From the NCBI RefSeq assembly GCF_009707865.1, contig NZ_WMBA01000045.1, positions 1 through 64,000 on the forward strand: 64,000 nt of DNA, read 5' to 3'. Both the position numbers and the translations under genes were made by a program. Of the stretch, positions 14,923 through 22,624 are shown piece by piece (position 1 is the first letter of the stretch; each line of letters starts with the position of its first letter). The notes below the pieces were generated by a model that saw nothing but the letters and a program-made list of their open reading frames with translations, did not search any database and was not told the origin of the DNA. This DNA comes from Amycolatopsis pithecellobii. Lineage in GTDB: Bacteria > Actinomycetota > Actinomycetes > Mycobacteriales > Pseudonocardiaceae.

Positions 14923-15779
14923 CGCAGGCCTCCGGGATACCAGGTGAAGTAGGCCTCCATGGTGTGGAACAGGTCGTAGGTGTCGGTGTAGTCGGCCCGC
15001 TCCCCCTCGCCCGCGACACCCATCATGAGCATGAAATCCATGAACCCGTGCGTGGCGTTTCCGGGCAGGTGCAGGCTTTCCAGCGTCACCTCGCCGAGGC
15101 ATTTTTCCAGGTCCCCACCCGAGATCCAGTCCACGGCCTTGCGATCGAACTCCGGGTCCGGCCCGTGCGGTCCGAACTGCCGCGGCCCACCCAATTCGAG
15201 CGAGAGGTGCCCGGTGCCGATCACCGCGACCCGCTTGTCCGACGGCCAGGACTCGATCAGCTGCCGGATCGTCTGTCCCAATTGGACGAACCGTTTCGGC
15301 TGCGGCAGCGGCGGGGCGAAGATGTTGGTGTAGATCGGCACGATCGGCAAGTCGTTCTGCGGGCGCAGGGTGATGATCGGGCAGGTGATCGAGTGGTCGA
15401 TCCGCAGCTCGTTCGAGAACGCCAGATCGAACCCGGCGTCGAGCCCCTCACGCAGGACGTAGGCCGACAGGTCCTCCTGTCCTTTGAGGAACATCTTCGG
15501 CAGCCCGAACTCACGTTCCTCGTTGTAGAAGTTCGCGTCGTAGAACGGCGCCTTGCCGACGAGGAACTGCGGCATGTTGTCCAGCCACAGCTGGTGGAAA
15601 TGATCCGACCCGACCATCACGAGCACGTCAGGCCGCGCCCTCGTAAGGGTTTCCCGGAACGCCTCGATCTTGCGCACCCACTCGTCGGCGAACGGCGGCC
15701 GGTCCGCACCGGTCGCGGTGCTGGCGCGGTAGTAGAACGGGTGGTGCGTGGACGCGATCACCGCGACCAGCTCAGCCAT
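14919..15779 (-). CDS. LigB-like catalytic subunit of a class III extradiol dioxygenase
   Basis: A 286-residue non-heme Fe(II) ring-cleaving dioxygenase. Candidate metal and base residues are H12/H13 in ASTHHPF, the His in GSDHFHQ, ELRIDHS, and the His of GTGHLSLELGGPR. The family cleaves catecholic substrates such as protocatechuate or gallate beside the diol. GGAGG precedes the ATG at 15779. It overlaps the citryl-CoA lyase gene by eight bases upstream and ligA by four downstream. The substrate is not shown by sequence. Confidence 0.9.
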   Translation of the reverse strand: MAELVAVIASTHHPFYYRASTATGADRPPFADEWVRKIEAFRETLTRARPDVLVMVGSDHFHQLWLDNMPQFLVGKAPFYDANFYNEEREFGLPKMFLKGQEDLSAYVLREGLDAGFDLAFSNELRIDHSITCPIITLRPQNDLPIVPIYTNIFAPPLPQPKRFVQLGQTIRQLIESWPSDKRVAVIGTGHLSLELGGPRQFGPHGPDPEFDRKAVDWISGGDLEKCLGEVTLESLHLPGNATHGFMDFMLMMGVAGEGERADYTDTYDLFHTMEAYFTWYPGGLR

Positions 15780-16551
15780 GGCTGCCTCCTGCCGGGGGAA
15801 TGGGCCGGTTGTTGAGGTCGACGGACAGGAAGATCTCGTTCGCGACGGGCGTGCGCAGTTCCTCGGCGAGCTGCCCGATGAGTCCCGCCGTGCGCGCGAG
15901 GAGAGCGAATCCCCGCAGCAACTCCAGCGGCAGCCCGAGATCCGCCAGCGCCGCACCGCATGCGCCGGCGCCGTTGAGCGGCAACGTCTTGCCCAGCACC
16001 CGCGGGTGGACACGTCCGATGGCCTCGAACAACGCGAGGTGCGGCCCGAACTGCCCCTCCTCTCGGGCGATCTCGAACAGGCGCGGGGTGCGGGGATCGC
16101 CGTTCTTGTGGACATGGTGACCGAGCCCCGGGATGAACCGGCCCGCCGCGCGCTCGGCTTTCACCACCTCCAGCGCCAGCTCGTCGTCCACCGGCCGGTC
16201 CACTGTGGACAGTACTTCGTGCAGGAAACGCCCGCAGTCCTCGGTGACGCCGAGGAACCGCGACCCGCCACCGAGCAACCCCGCCGCCAGCGCGCCCTGA
16301 ATGGAATCCGGCGCGGACAGGTAGGTGAGCCGGGTGACGATGGCCGTCGGGGTGAAACCGTGATCGGCCAGCGCCGCCAGCACCGCCTCGAACACCCGGG
16401 TCTCCCCCGGGGCAGGCCGCCGCTGGGTCGCGAGCCAGAACGCCAGCTCCCCGAACGACACCTTGCCCATCACGTCCCCGGCCAGATCCTGGCCCAGCAA
16501 GGTGATCTTCTCGCGTGAAGACGCGCCGAGCGCGGTCGGGTACTCGGTCAC
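15772..16551 (-). CDS. Citryl-CoA lyase-like short citrate-synthase homologue
   Basis: 259 residues, against about 370-430 for citrate synthase. The conserved active-site stretch IPGLGHHVHKNGDPRTPRL is present, with the His that activates the acetyl group, as is GGGSRFLGVTEDCGRFLHE. Actinobacterial proteins of this size are annotated citryl-CoA lyase and split a citryl-like CoA ester into acetyl-CoA and an oxo-acid. The GTG start at 16551 overlaps the TGA of the CoA-transferase gene (GTGA). It probably cleaves the CoA ester made by that enzyme. Confidence 0.8.
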   Translation of the reverse strand: MTEYPTALGASSREKITLLGQDLAGDVMGKVSFGELAFWLATQRRPAPGETRVFEAVLAALADHGFTPTAIVTRLTYLSAPDSIQGALAAGLLGGGSRFLGVTEDCGRFLHEVLSTVDRPVDDELALEVVKAERAAGRFIPGLGHHVHKNGDPRTPRLFEIAREEGQFGPHLALFEAIGRVHPRVLGKTLPLNGAGACGAALADLGLPLELLRGFALLARTAGLIGQLAEELRTPVANEIFLSVDLNNRPIPPAGGSHG

Positions 16552-17693
16552 CCTTGCTCCTCCAGCCACTTCCGCAGATCGTCGCCGTGCTCGTCCAGCC
16601 GTGGCGGCGGCAGGTGGTAGCTCACCGGGGTTTCGGAGAACCGGATCGGATGCCGCGTACCGGGCACGCCACCGACCTCGACGACCGGATCCAGCTCGAA
16701 CCGTTGCGCCATCGCGAAACCACCGTCGATCGTGTTGATCGGTCCACTGGGGACACCCGCCGCCACGAGCAGATCGAACCATTCCAGTGCGCCGCGTTTG
16801 CGCAGCTGCCCGGCGAGGATCGGGCGAAGCTCCTCGCGCCGCTCGGTGCGATCGGCGTTGCGGGCGAACCGCGGATCGTCCGCGATCTCCGGAATTCCCA
16901 GCACCTCGCACAGTTTCCGGAACTGCTTGTCGTTGGCCGCGGTGATGATGAGGTCGTTGTCGGCGGTGGGCAACGGTTCGTACGGGAACACGCTCGGGTG
17001 CGCGTTGCCCATCCGGTAGGGAACCGTGCCGCCCGCGACATATGCGGAGCTGTGGTTGACCAGCCCGGTCAGCGCCGAGGACAGCAGGTTCACCTCGACG
17101 TGCTGTCCCTGCCCGGCGGCGTCCCGGTGCCGCAGCGCGGCGAGAATGCCGATGGTGGCGTGGTTTCCGGCCATCACGTCGAACACCGAGATCCCGGCCC
17201 GGTACGGCGGGCCGTCCGGGTCACCGGTGAGGCTCATCAGGCCGGAGATCGCCTGCACCATCAGATCGTAGCCCGGCACATCCTTGCCTGCGCCGGAACC
17301 GAAACCACTGATAGAGGTATAGACCACACTGGGATTGGTCGCCCGCACGGCGTCGTAGTCGAGACCGTACTTGGCCAGGCCGCCCGGTTTGAAGTTCTCG
17401 ATCACCACATCCGCGCGCCGCGCGAGTTCCCGCGCGAGTACGGCATCCGCCTCGTCACGCAGATCCAGCGCGATGGAGCGTTTCCCGCGGTTGACGCCGA
17501 GATAGTAGGTCGAAATCCCGTCCCGGACCGGCGGCATCCAGGTGCGCGTGTCGTCCCCGCCGGGGCCCTCGACCTTCACCACGTCGGCACCCAGGTCGGC
17601 CAGCAGCATCGTGGCGTACGGCCCGGCGAGGATCCGGGAGAAGTCCGCTACCAGTATTCCGGCGAGCGGGCCTGTGGAAGCGCTTTCAGTCAT
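16548..17693 (-). CDS. CaiB/BaiF-type (family III) CoA-transferase
   Basis: 381 residues. Markers are LVADFSRILAGPYATMLLADLGADVVKVE at the start, the catalytic aspartate in PGYDLMVQAISG, and GNAHPSVFPYEP. These enzymes move CoA between carboxylic acids by an aspartyl-CoA intermediate. The position before a citryl-CoA lyase homologue suggests it activates a tricarboxylic-type ring-fission product. The ATG at 17693 is two bases after the amidohydrolase stop (TGAGCATG). Confidence 0.92.
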   Translation of the reverse strand: MTESASTGPLAGILVADFSRILAGPYATMLLADLGADVVKVEGPGGDDTRTWMPPVRDGISTYYLGVNRGKRSIALDLRDEADAVLARELARRADVVIENFKPGGLAKYGLDYDAVRATNPSVVYTSISGFGSGAGKDVPGYDLMVQAISGLMSLTGDPDGPPYRAGISVFDVMAGNHATIGILAALRHRDAAGQGQHVEVNLLSSALTGLVNHSSAYVAGGTVPYRMGNAHPSVFPYEPLPTADNDLIITAANDKQFRKLCEVLGIPEIADDPRFARNADRTERREELRPILAGQLRKRGALEWFDLLVAAGVPSGPINTIDGGFAMAQRFELDPVVEVGGVPGTRHPIRFSETPVSYHLPPPRLDEHGDDLRKWLEEQG

Positions 17694-17695
17694 GC

Positions 17696-19147
17696 TCAGG
17701 AAGACCTCGTGTGCGTCGCGGCGCTGCGGTATTCGGTGTAGGTGTAAGGGTTGTCGAGCACCTTGGTCTCGGCGACGTCCGGGTTCATGCCCTTCTGCCA
17801 CGCCTCTTCGCCCATCGTCGAGCGCAGGTAATCGACGGTCTCTTCGACTTCACGACGGATCGCGGCCAGGTCGATGCCGACGAGGCGGTGCTCGTGTTTG
17901 ACGACCTTCCCGTTGACCAGCACCGTGTGCACATCTCCGCGCTGCGCTTGGAAAGCCACGTGCCCATAGGGATTCAGCAACGGGAATGACACCGCGGAAT
18001 CGTCGTTCTTGAGCAGCACCACATCGGCCTTCTTGCCGGGCTCGAGACTGCCGAGGTCGTCGCGCCCGATCGCGTGCGCACCGCCGCGGGTCGCCCACGC
18101 CACCACCTGGTCCGCGCGCAGGCTGCAATGGGTGATGGTCTCGGACTTGTGGTGCGCTTCGAGATGTTCGCGCGACCGGTCGGCGCCGAGTGTCGTCCGC
18201 ATCGCCGAGAACAGATCACCGCTCCACCAGACCGAGGTGTCCATCGACAGCGAAACCGGGATGCCGTGGGCGCGGATGGCCCAGGTGGGCGGGTAGCCCT
18301 GCCCGGCGCTCTGCTCGCTCTCGGTCGACACCGAGATGGAGCCACCGGTCGCGGCGATGCGGTGGTAGGAGTCGGCCGACAGCGAAGCAGCGTGCACGTA
18401 CACGGTTTCCGGTGTCATGAAACCGTTGTCGTACATGAGCCGGATGCCGTCGTCGTTGGTCGCGCCCCAGACCCCGGCGTGCGTGGTCACCGGCACACCC
18501 AGCTCGCGCGCCACCTCGAAGGCAGGCTTCTCGGGGAACGCCGGGTCGCCGGTGACGTCGAAGGCGAGCTGGAAACCGAGCAGGTCGTCCCCGGTGATCC
18601 GCCGGTTGACGAAATCACGGAATTCGGGCGCGCGAGTCCATTCCGCGGGCGGGGCCTGGATGTTGCCGTAGGCCAGCACGAACCGGCCCGGCACGGAGCG
18701 CAGCGCGTCGACGGCCGCCTCGGCGTGGTCGACCGTCTGCAACCCGTGTGACCAGTCGACCACCGTGGTGACCCCGGATTCGAGCGCCTCGGCCGCGGCG
18801 AGCGCGTTGCCGGCGTGGATGTCCTGCGGCCGGAAGAGTTTGCCGCTTTCCAGGTAGTACCAGACGAAATACTGCGTGAGCGTCCAGTCGGCGCCGTACC
18901 CGCGCATCGCGGTCTGCCACATGTGCCGGTGCGTGTCGATCATGCCGGGCATCACGATGCCGCCGCTCGCGTCGATCACCACGGCGTCGGGTGGGGCGGC
19001 CAGCTCCGGCCCGACCGCGGTGATGCGATCGCCGGTCACGAGCACGTCGCCGCGCTCGAACGTCCGGCGCTGGTCGTCCAGCGTCAGGACGGTGCCGCCA
19101 CGCAACACCACGGGCCGGCCCGGGGCGAACTCGCTCGGCTCGTTCAT
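17696..19147 (-). CDS. Amidohydrolase-superfamily enzyme (TrzN/AtzB/SsnA-like)
   Basis: 483 residues. A beta-sandwich surrounds a TIM barrel. Metal site residues include HxH in GMIDTHRHMWQ, the His in VPVTTHAGVWG, the His in VYVHAASL, and the Asp in SLSMDTSVWW. GGAHAIGRDDLGSLEPGKKADVVLL is the typical C-terminal strand. Relatives deaminate or dechlorinate N-heterocycles such as triazines and purines. It is the first gene of the five-gene operon and so probably acts first on the substrate. AAGGAGC lies six bases before the ATG at 19147. Confidence 0.88.
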   Translation of the reverse strand: MNEPSEFAPGRPVVLRGGTVLTLDDQRRTFERGDVLVTGDRITAVGPELAAPPDAVVIDASGGIVMPGMIDTHRHMWQTAMRGYGADWTLTQYFVWYYLESGKLFRPQDIHAGNALAAAEALESGVTTVVDWSHGLQTVDHAEAAVDALRSVPGRFVLAYGNIQAPPAEWTRAPEFRDFVNRRITGDDLLGFQLAFDVTGDPAFPEKPAFEVARELGVPVTTHAGVWGATNDDGIRLMYDNGFMTPETVYVHAASLSADSYHRIAATGGSISVSTESEQSAGQGYPPTWAIRAHGIPVSLSMDTSVWWSGDLFSAMRTTLGADRSREHLEAHHKSETITHCSLRADQVVAWATRGGAHAIGRDDLGSLEPGKKADVVLLKNDDSAVSFPLLNPYGHVAFQAQRGDVHTVLVNGKVVKHEHRLVGIDLAAIRREVEETVDYLRSTMGEEAWQKGMNPDVAETKVLDNPYTYTEYRSAATHTRSS

Positions 19148-19162
19148 CGCGACGCTCCTTCC

Positions 19163-19193
19163 GTACGATTGTCCGCTAGACGGACAACTGTAC
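19163..19193. promoter_or_regulatory. 31-bp nested palindrome upstream of the catabolic operon
   Basis: GTAC-N2-TTGTCCG-CTAGA-CGGACAA-N2-GTAC: perfect seven-base inner arms (19169-19175, 19181-19187) and a perfect outer GTAC pair. It lies 16-46 bp before the amidohydrolase ATG, overlapping the likely promoter. The form resembles IclR or GntR/FadR operators; the IclR protein at 13475 is the nearest candidate. Confidence 0.7.
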
Positions 19194-19210
19194 GCAAGGC
19201 TGGGCCGGAA

Positions 19211-19248
19211 CACAAAAAAGCCTGGACGGACAAGAGTCCGCCCAGGCT
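19211..19248 (-). terminator. Rho-independent terminator
   Basis: Arms 19219-19231 and 19236-19248 pair 12 of 13 bases around a four-base loop. On the minus strand the stem is followed directly by TTTTTTG. It ends the MarR-oxidoreductase operon, whose last stop is at 19267. Confidence 0.9.
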
Positions 19249-19266
19249 GGATGAGTGGTCCCGGCG

Positions 19267-20193
19267 TCAGGGGATGAGCACGATCTTTCCGTGCGTGTGC
19301 CGCTGCTCGAGCACGGCGAAGGCGTCCCTGACCTTGTCGAGCGGGAAGGTCGCCGCGATGGGGAATTCGAGCTTCCCGGACTCGACGAGCTCGGCCATCT
19401 CCGACAGCACTTCGCGCGTCGAGGCTTCGATGCTGCCTTCGGCCTTCGTCCCCAGCTCCGCGGCCTCGGCGAAGGAGATGATCGTATTGATCCGGTCACG
19501 CGGGATGCCGCGCTCGACCGCGAGCCGCAGGTACTGGGGCCCGAACAGGTCGATGAACGCGTCGATGCCATCAGGCGCCGCCGCGGTGAGCCGGTCGGCG
19601 AGACCGTCCCCGTAGCGCACGGGAACGACGCCGTAGCCGGTGAGCCAGCCGTCATTGGCGGCCGAGGCGATGCCCAGTACGCGCACGCCACGCATCCTCA
19701 GCAACTGGATCACGAGCGAGCCGACGCCGCCCGCCGCCGCCGAAACCGCGACCGTCTCCCCCGGTTTCGGGTCCACGGCACGGACCGCGGCGTAGGCGGT
19801 GGCCGCGACGACGTAGAGGGATCCGGCGGTCTCCCAGCTCAGCCCGGCCGGCTTGGCGATCAGCTGGTTCGCGGGCACCACCACGTGCGTCGCCTGGCTG
19901 GAGCGTTTCCACGAGAAGCCGAGTACTTCGTCACCGATGGCGAAATCCGTGACGCCCTCGCCGAGCCCGGCCACCACGCCGGCGAGGTCGCTGCCTTGCC
20001 CCGACGGGAGCGGGCCCGGGAACCGCTCCCGCATGGCGCCGGACCGGATGGCGATCTCGCCAGGGTTGATACCGGCCGCGCGCACCTGCACCAGCACCTC
20101 ACCCGGCGCGGGCTCGGGGACCGGGAATTCGGCTATGTACAAGACTTCCCGGCCGCCGTACTCGTCGAAGCGGACGGCTCGTGCCTGACTCAT
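19267..20193 (-). CDS. NADPH:quinone-reductase-like MDR oxidoreductase
   Basis: 308 residues. GroES-like N-terminus with VRAAGINPGEIAIRSG and QGSDLAGVV. Nucleotide-binding AAAGGVGSLVIQLLRMRG around 145-165. The ending FAVLEQRHTHGKIVLIP is typical of the family. No catalytic zinc ligands are seen. The ATG at 20193 overlaps the MarR TGA (ATGA), so the pair is an operon, and a strong terminator follows the stop. It is probably an electrophile- or quinone-detoxifying enzyme induced through the MarR protein. Confidence 0.9.
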   Translation of the reverse strand: MSQARAVRFDEYGGREVLYIAEFPVPEPAPGEVLVQVRAAGINPGEIAIRSGAMRERFPGPLPSGQGSDLAGVVAGLGEGVTDFAIGDEVLGFSWKRSSQATHVVVPANQLIAKPAGLSWETAGSLYVVAATAYAAVRAVDPKPGETVAVSAAAGGVGSLVIQLLRMRGVRVLGIASAANDGWLTGYGVVPVRYGDGLADRLTAAAPDGIDAFIDLFGPQYLRLAVERGIPRDRINTIISFAEAAELGTKAEGSIEASTREVLSEMAELVESGKLEFPIAATFPLDKVRDAFAVLEQRHTHGKIVLIP

Positions 20194-20633
20194 GATGGAT
20201 TTCCTTCCGGTTTTTGTGCCGCCGTGCGCAGGGTCGCGAGCGCGGCGGCGAACTGTTTGAGCGCGCTCGCGGAAAGCGGGCCGCTCAGATGTTTTTCGAG
20301 CTCCTCGTCGAGCGCCTTGCCTGCCGTCGCCACCAGCTCCCGGCCGGCCGGCGTGAGCTCGACGAGCGACGAGCGACGGTCGGCGGGGTTCGGCCGGCGC
20401 ACGATGCGCCCCTGCCGCTCGAGCCGGTCCACGGCCTGACTCGCCCCGCCGACGGTGATGGCCAGCGCGTTCGCGATGTCGTACACCCGGCAGGACCGCG
20501 CCGACTCGATCAGCAGCAGCACGTTCAGGCCCCCGGTGGTCACCGCGAAATCCTTGCGCAGCCGCTCGTCGAGCGCGTTCCACAGCACCGTCTCGAAGCG
20601 GACCAGGTCGTCGAACACCGCACGCAGCACCAT
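20190..20633 (-). CDS. MarR-family regulator
   Basis: 147 residues with winged helix: YDIANALAITVGGASQAVDRLERQGRIVRRPNPADRRSSLVELTPAGREL is split between recognition helix and wing at about 50-98. One Cys (ARSCRVY) could be a redox sensor, which is speculative. It is first in an operon with the MDR enzyme. A long palindrome begins two bases before the start codon, so RNA polymerase or the ribosome is probably blocked by the protein itself, and the mRNA may be leaderless. Confidence 0.9.
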   Translation of the reverse strand: MVLRAVFDDLVRFETVLWNALDERLRKDFAVTTGGLNVLLLIESARSCRVYDIANALAITVGGASQAVDRLERQGRIVRRPNPADRRSSLVELTPAGRELVATAGKALDEELEKHLSGPLSASALKQFAAALATLRTAAQKPEGNPS

Positions 20634-20634
20634 G

Positions 20635-20675
20635 AAACTAGATTAGCACATAATTAATTAGCGCTAATCTAGTTT
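20635..20675. promoter_or_regulatory. MarR operator: AT-rich inverted repeat touching the start codon
   Basis: AAACTAGATTAGC (20635-20647) and GCTAATCTAGTTT (20663-20675) are perfect 13-base arms around a 15-bp spacer. ATTAGCGCTAAT (20657-20668) is a second palindrome nested on the right. AT content is far above the surroundings. Confidence 0.85.
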
Positions 20676-20697
20676 GGCGGCGGGGTACGGTGAGGCC

Positions 20698-21048
20698 ATG
20701 GAGGGCATCGACCCGAGCGTGCGACCCAGCGGAACCGGCTGCGCCGAGTGCGAGGCGGCGACCCCGCCCGGCTGGTGGTTCCATCTGCGGCGATGTGCGA
20801 CCTGCGGGCACATCGGCTGCTGCGACTCGTCGCCAGGCCAGCACGCCACCGCCCATTTCACCGAAACCGGCCACCGGTTCGTCCGCAGCTTCGAGCCGGG
20901 CGAGCAGTGGTTCTGGGACTACCGGGAGCAGGCGCTGCACGAGAACGGACCGGAGCTTGCCGCGCCCCAGCATCACCCGCCGGGCCAGAGCGCCCCCGGC
21001 CCGGCCGACCGCGTCCCGCACGACTGGACCGATCACCTGCACGCGTGA
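20698..21048 (+). CDS. UBP-type zinc finger protein
   Basis: 116 residues with a ZnF-UBP domain: CAEC at 15-18, CATCGHIGCCD at about 34-43, then H residues in GQHATAHFTETGHRFVRSF. Bacterial stand-alone ZnF-UBP proteins are common in actinomycetes, and their ligand is not established. In eukaryotes the domain binds free C-terminal GlyGly. The last 30 residues are Pro/His-rich and probably disordered. The gene shares the intergenic palindrome with the divergent marR. Confidence 0.85.
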   Translation: MEGIDPSVRPSGTGCAECEAATPPGWWFHLRRCATCGHIGCCDSSPGQHATAHFTETGHRFVRSFEPGEQWFWDYREQALHENGPELAAPQHHPPGQSAPGPADRVPHDWTDHLHA

Positions 21049-21283
21049 CGCAACGGAAGCACCTCCGCACGACCGGCCACAAAGGACCGACCAAAGTAGA
21101 CGGTCGCTAGAGGCGAAAGACCCTTTTTTCGCCACACTGCCGATCACTCAGAGTGTTACTTTCCACCGGGAATCGGATTTTATAACCCAGTTGAGTAGTA
21201 GTCGAAAAATTTCGTAACCCTTCACCCCGCTTCCCGATCTTCTCAGCATCATGATCACGCCCTGAGGAAGATCGGACGTCACG
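21049..21283. promoter_or_regulatory. 235-bp leader region before the glycosyltransferase, with hairpins
   Basis: A locally AT-richer gap. GGCGAAA (21112-21118) can pair with TTTCGCC (21127-21133). A longer stem is CGATCTTCTCAG (21235-21246) with CTGAGGAAGATCG (21262-21274), one base bulged, loop 15 nt. The GAGGAAG that could serve as Shine-Dalgarno for the ATG at 21284 is inside the second stem, so translation may be gated by RNA folding or a protein. Confidence 0.5.
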
Positions 21284-22381
21284 ATGCCCGCTGCCACCTC
21301 GCCCGCCGTCGACGGGCGGCACCGGCGACCTGGCCTGCTGCGGGTCATCGCGCTGCTGCCGGCCCACAACGAGGCCGGCAAGATCGGCGCGGCACTGGGC
21401 GCGCTCGATGCGCAGACCCACGTGCCCGGCCTGGTCACGGTCGTGTGCGACAACTGCACCGACGACACCGCGGCCCTCGCCTCGGCCGCCGGCGCGCGGG
21501 TCATGGAAACCGCGGGCAACACGGCGAAGAAGGCCGGCGCGCTCAACCAGGCACTCGCCGCGCTCCTGCCCACGCTGGACGACGACGATGTGGTCCTGGT
21601 GCAGGACGCCGACAGCATGCTCGACCCCGAGTTCGTCGCGACGGCGCTGCGGTATCTCGAACGCGGCTACGGCGGAGTCGGCGGAGTCTTCCGCGGCGCG
21701 CCGGGCGGCGGTTTCGTGGGTCACCTGCAGCGCAACGAGTACGCCCGCTATGCCCGCGACGTGCACCGGCTACGCGGCCGCTGTCTCGTGCTGACCGGGA
21801 CGGCCGCGATGTTCGGGGTCGCCACGCTCCGCGCGGTTTCCCAGGCACGGCTGGACGGGCGCCTGCCCGCCGGTGACGGCGCGGGCGGGATCTACGACAC
21901 GACCGTGCTCACCGAGGACAACGAGCTGACGCTGGCCCTGCTGACCTTGGGGCATCGCGTCATCTCGCCGGCCGGCTGCGGCCTGAGCACCGAAGTCATG
22001 ACCAGCTGGGGTGAGCTGTGGACACAACGGCTGCGGTGGAAACGCGGTGCGGTCGAGAACTGTGTCCAATATGGACTTACCAGGATCACCTGGAAGTACT
22101 GGCTGCGCCAGGCCCTCACGGTGCTCGGGCTGCTGGTGTCGGTGACCTACCTGATCACCCTTGCCGTGGCGCCGTTTCTCGGTGTCCTGCACCTGCAGCC
22201 GGCGTGGCTGGCGCTGTCCTCGGTGTTCGTGATCGAGCGCGTGGTCACCGTTCGCTACCGTGGCTGGCGCCGGATGCTGCTGTCGGCCTCGATGTACGAG
22301 CTGGTCTTCGACTATTTCCTGCAGGCCTGCCACGCCAAGGCGTATTTCGACGCCCTGTTCCGCACCCGCAAGAGCTGGTGA
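21284..22381 (+). CDS. Family 2 glycosyltransferase, membrane-bound (processive type)
   Basis: 365 residues. GT-A domain: LLPAHNEAGKIGAAL near the start, VVCDNCTDDT, DxD-type VLVQDADSMLDPEF, the catalytic-base region TEDNELTLAL and the QxxRW motif in WTQRLRWKRG, as in cellulose and hyaluronan synthases. Two or three C-terminal membrane segments follow (about 275-335). It probably extends a surface polysaccharide from a nucleotide sugar. A 55-residue LAXTG peptide gene follows after 27 bp, so the two are probably co-expressed. Confidence 0.88.
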   Translation: MPAATSPAVDGRHRRPGLLRVIALLPAHNEAGKIGAALGALDAQTHVPGLVTVVCDNCTDDTAALASAAGARVMETAGNTAKKAGALNQALAALLPTLDDDDVVLVQDADSMLDPEFVATALRYLERGYGGVGGVFRGAPGGGFVGHLQRNEYARYARDVHRLRGRCLVLTGTAAMFGVATLRAVSQARLDGRLPAGDGAGGIYDTTVLTEDNELTLALLTLGHRVISPAGCGLSTEVMTSWGELWTQRLRWKRGAVENCVQYGLTRITWKYWLRQALTVLGLLVSVTYLITLAVAPFLGVLHLQPAWLALSSVFVIERVVTVRYRGWRRMLLSASMYELVFDYFLQACHAKAYFDALFRTRKSW

Positions 22382-22408
22382 GAAATCCCATCCAGGAAAG
22401 GAAAAACC

Positions 22409-22576
22409 ATGTATCAGAAGATCGGGGCCGCCTCGGCCACCGGGGTCACCGGCGGGCTCGCCTACACCGGCGCGAACGTGCTGTGGCTCGTGCTCGCCGC
22501 GTTCGCGCTGCTGGCTGCCGGCTTCGCGCTGACCCGCATCGCGCCGAAGCTGGGCCACCGCGGCAGCGACGTGTGA
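22409..22576 (+). CDS. 55-residue membrane peptide with a sortase-like LAYTG motif
   Basis: ATG at 22409 has AGGAAAGG six to eight bases upstream, a strong site. The peptide has 17 mostly small residues, then LAYTG, then a hydrophobic helix (about 22-40), then a positively charged tail (RIAPKLGHR). This order is exactly that of an LAXTG class-E sortase sorting signal. Yet there is no N-terminal signal peptide and no passenger domain. It may be a cell-wall-anchored peptide, or only a membrane partner of the preceding glycosyltransferase. No known family is recognised. Confidence 0.7.
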   Translation: MYQKIGAASATGVTGGLAYTGANVLWLVLAAFALLAAGFALTRIAPKLGHRGSDV

Positions 22577-22624
22577 CAGGTGCCCCCGCCCGGGAACACG
22601 GGAACCCCGGGCGGGGGAACCCGC

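Noticed and set aside
14563..19147. Standard protocatechuate 4,5-cleavage operon
   Set aside because: The dehydrogenase, lactonase, hydratase and aldolase genes are missing, and LigAB is joined to different enzymes.
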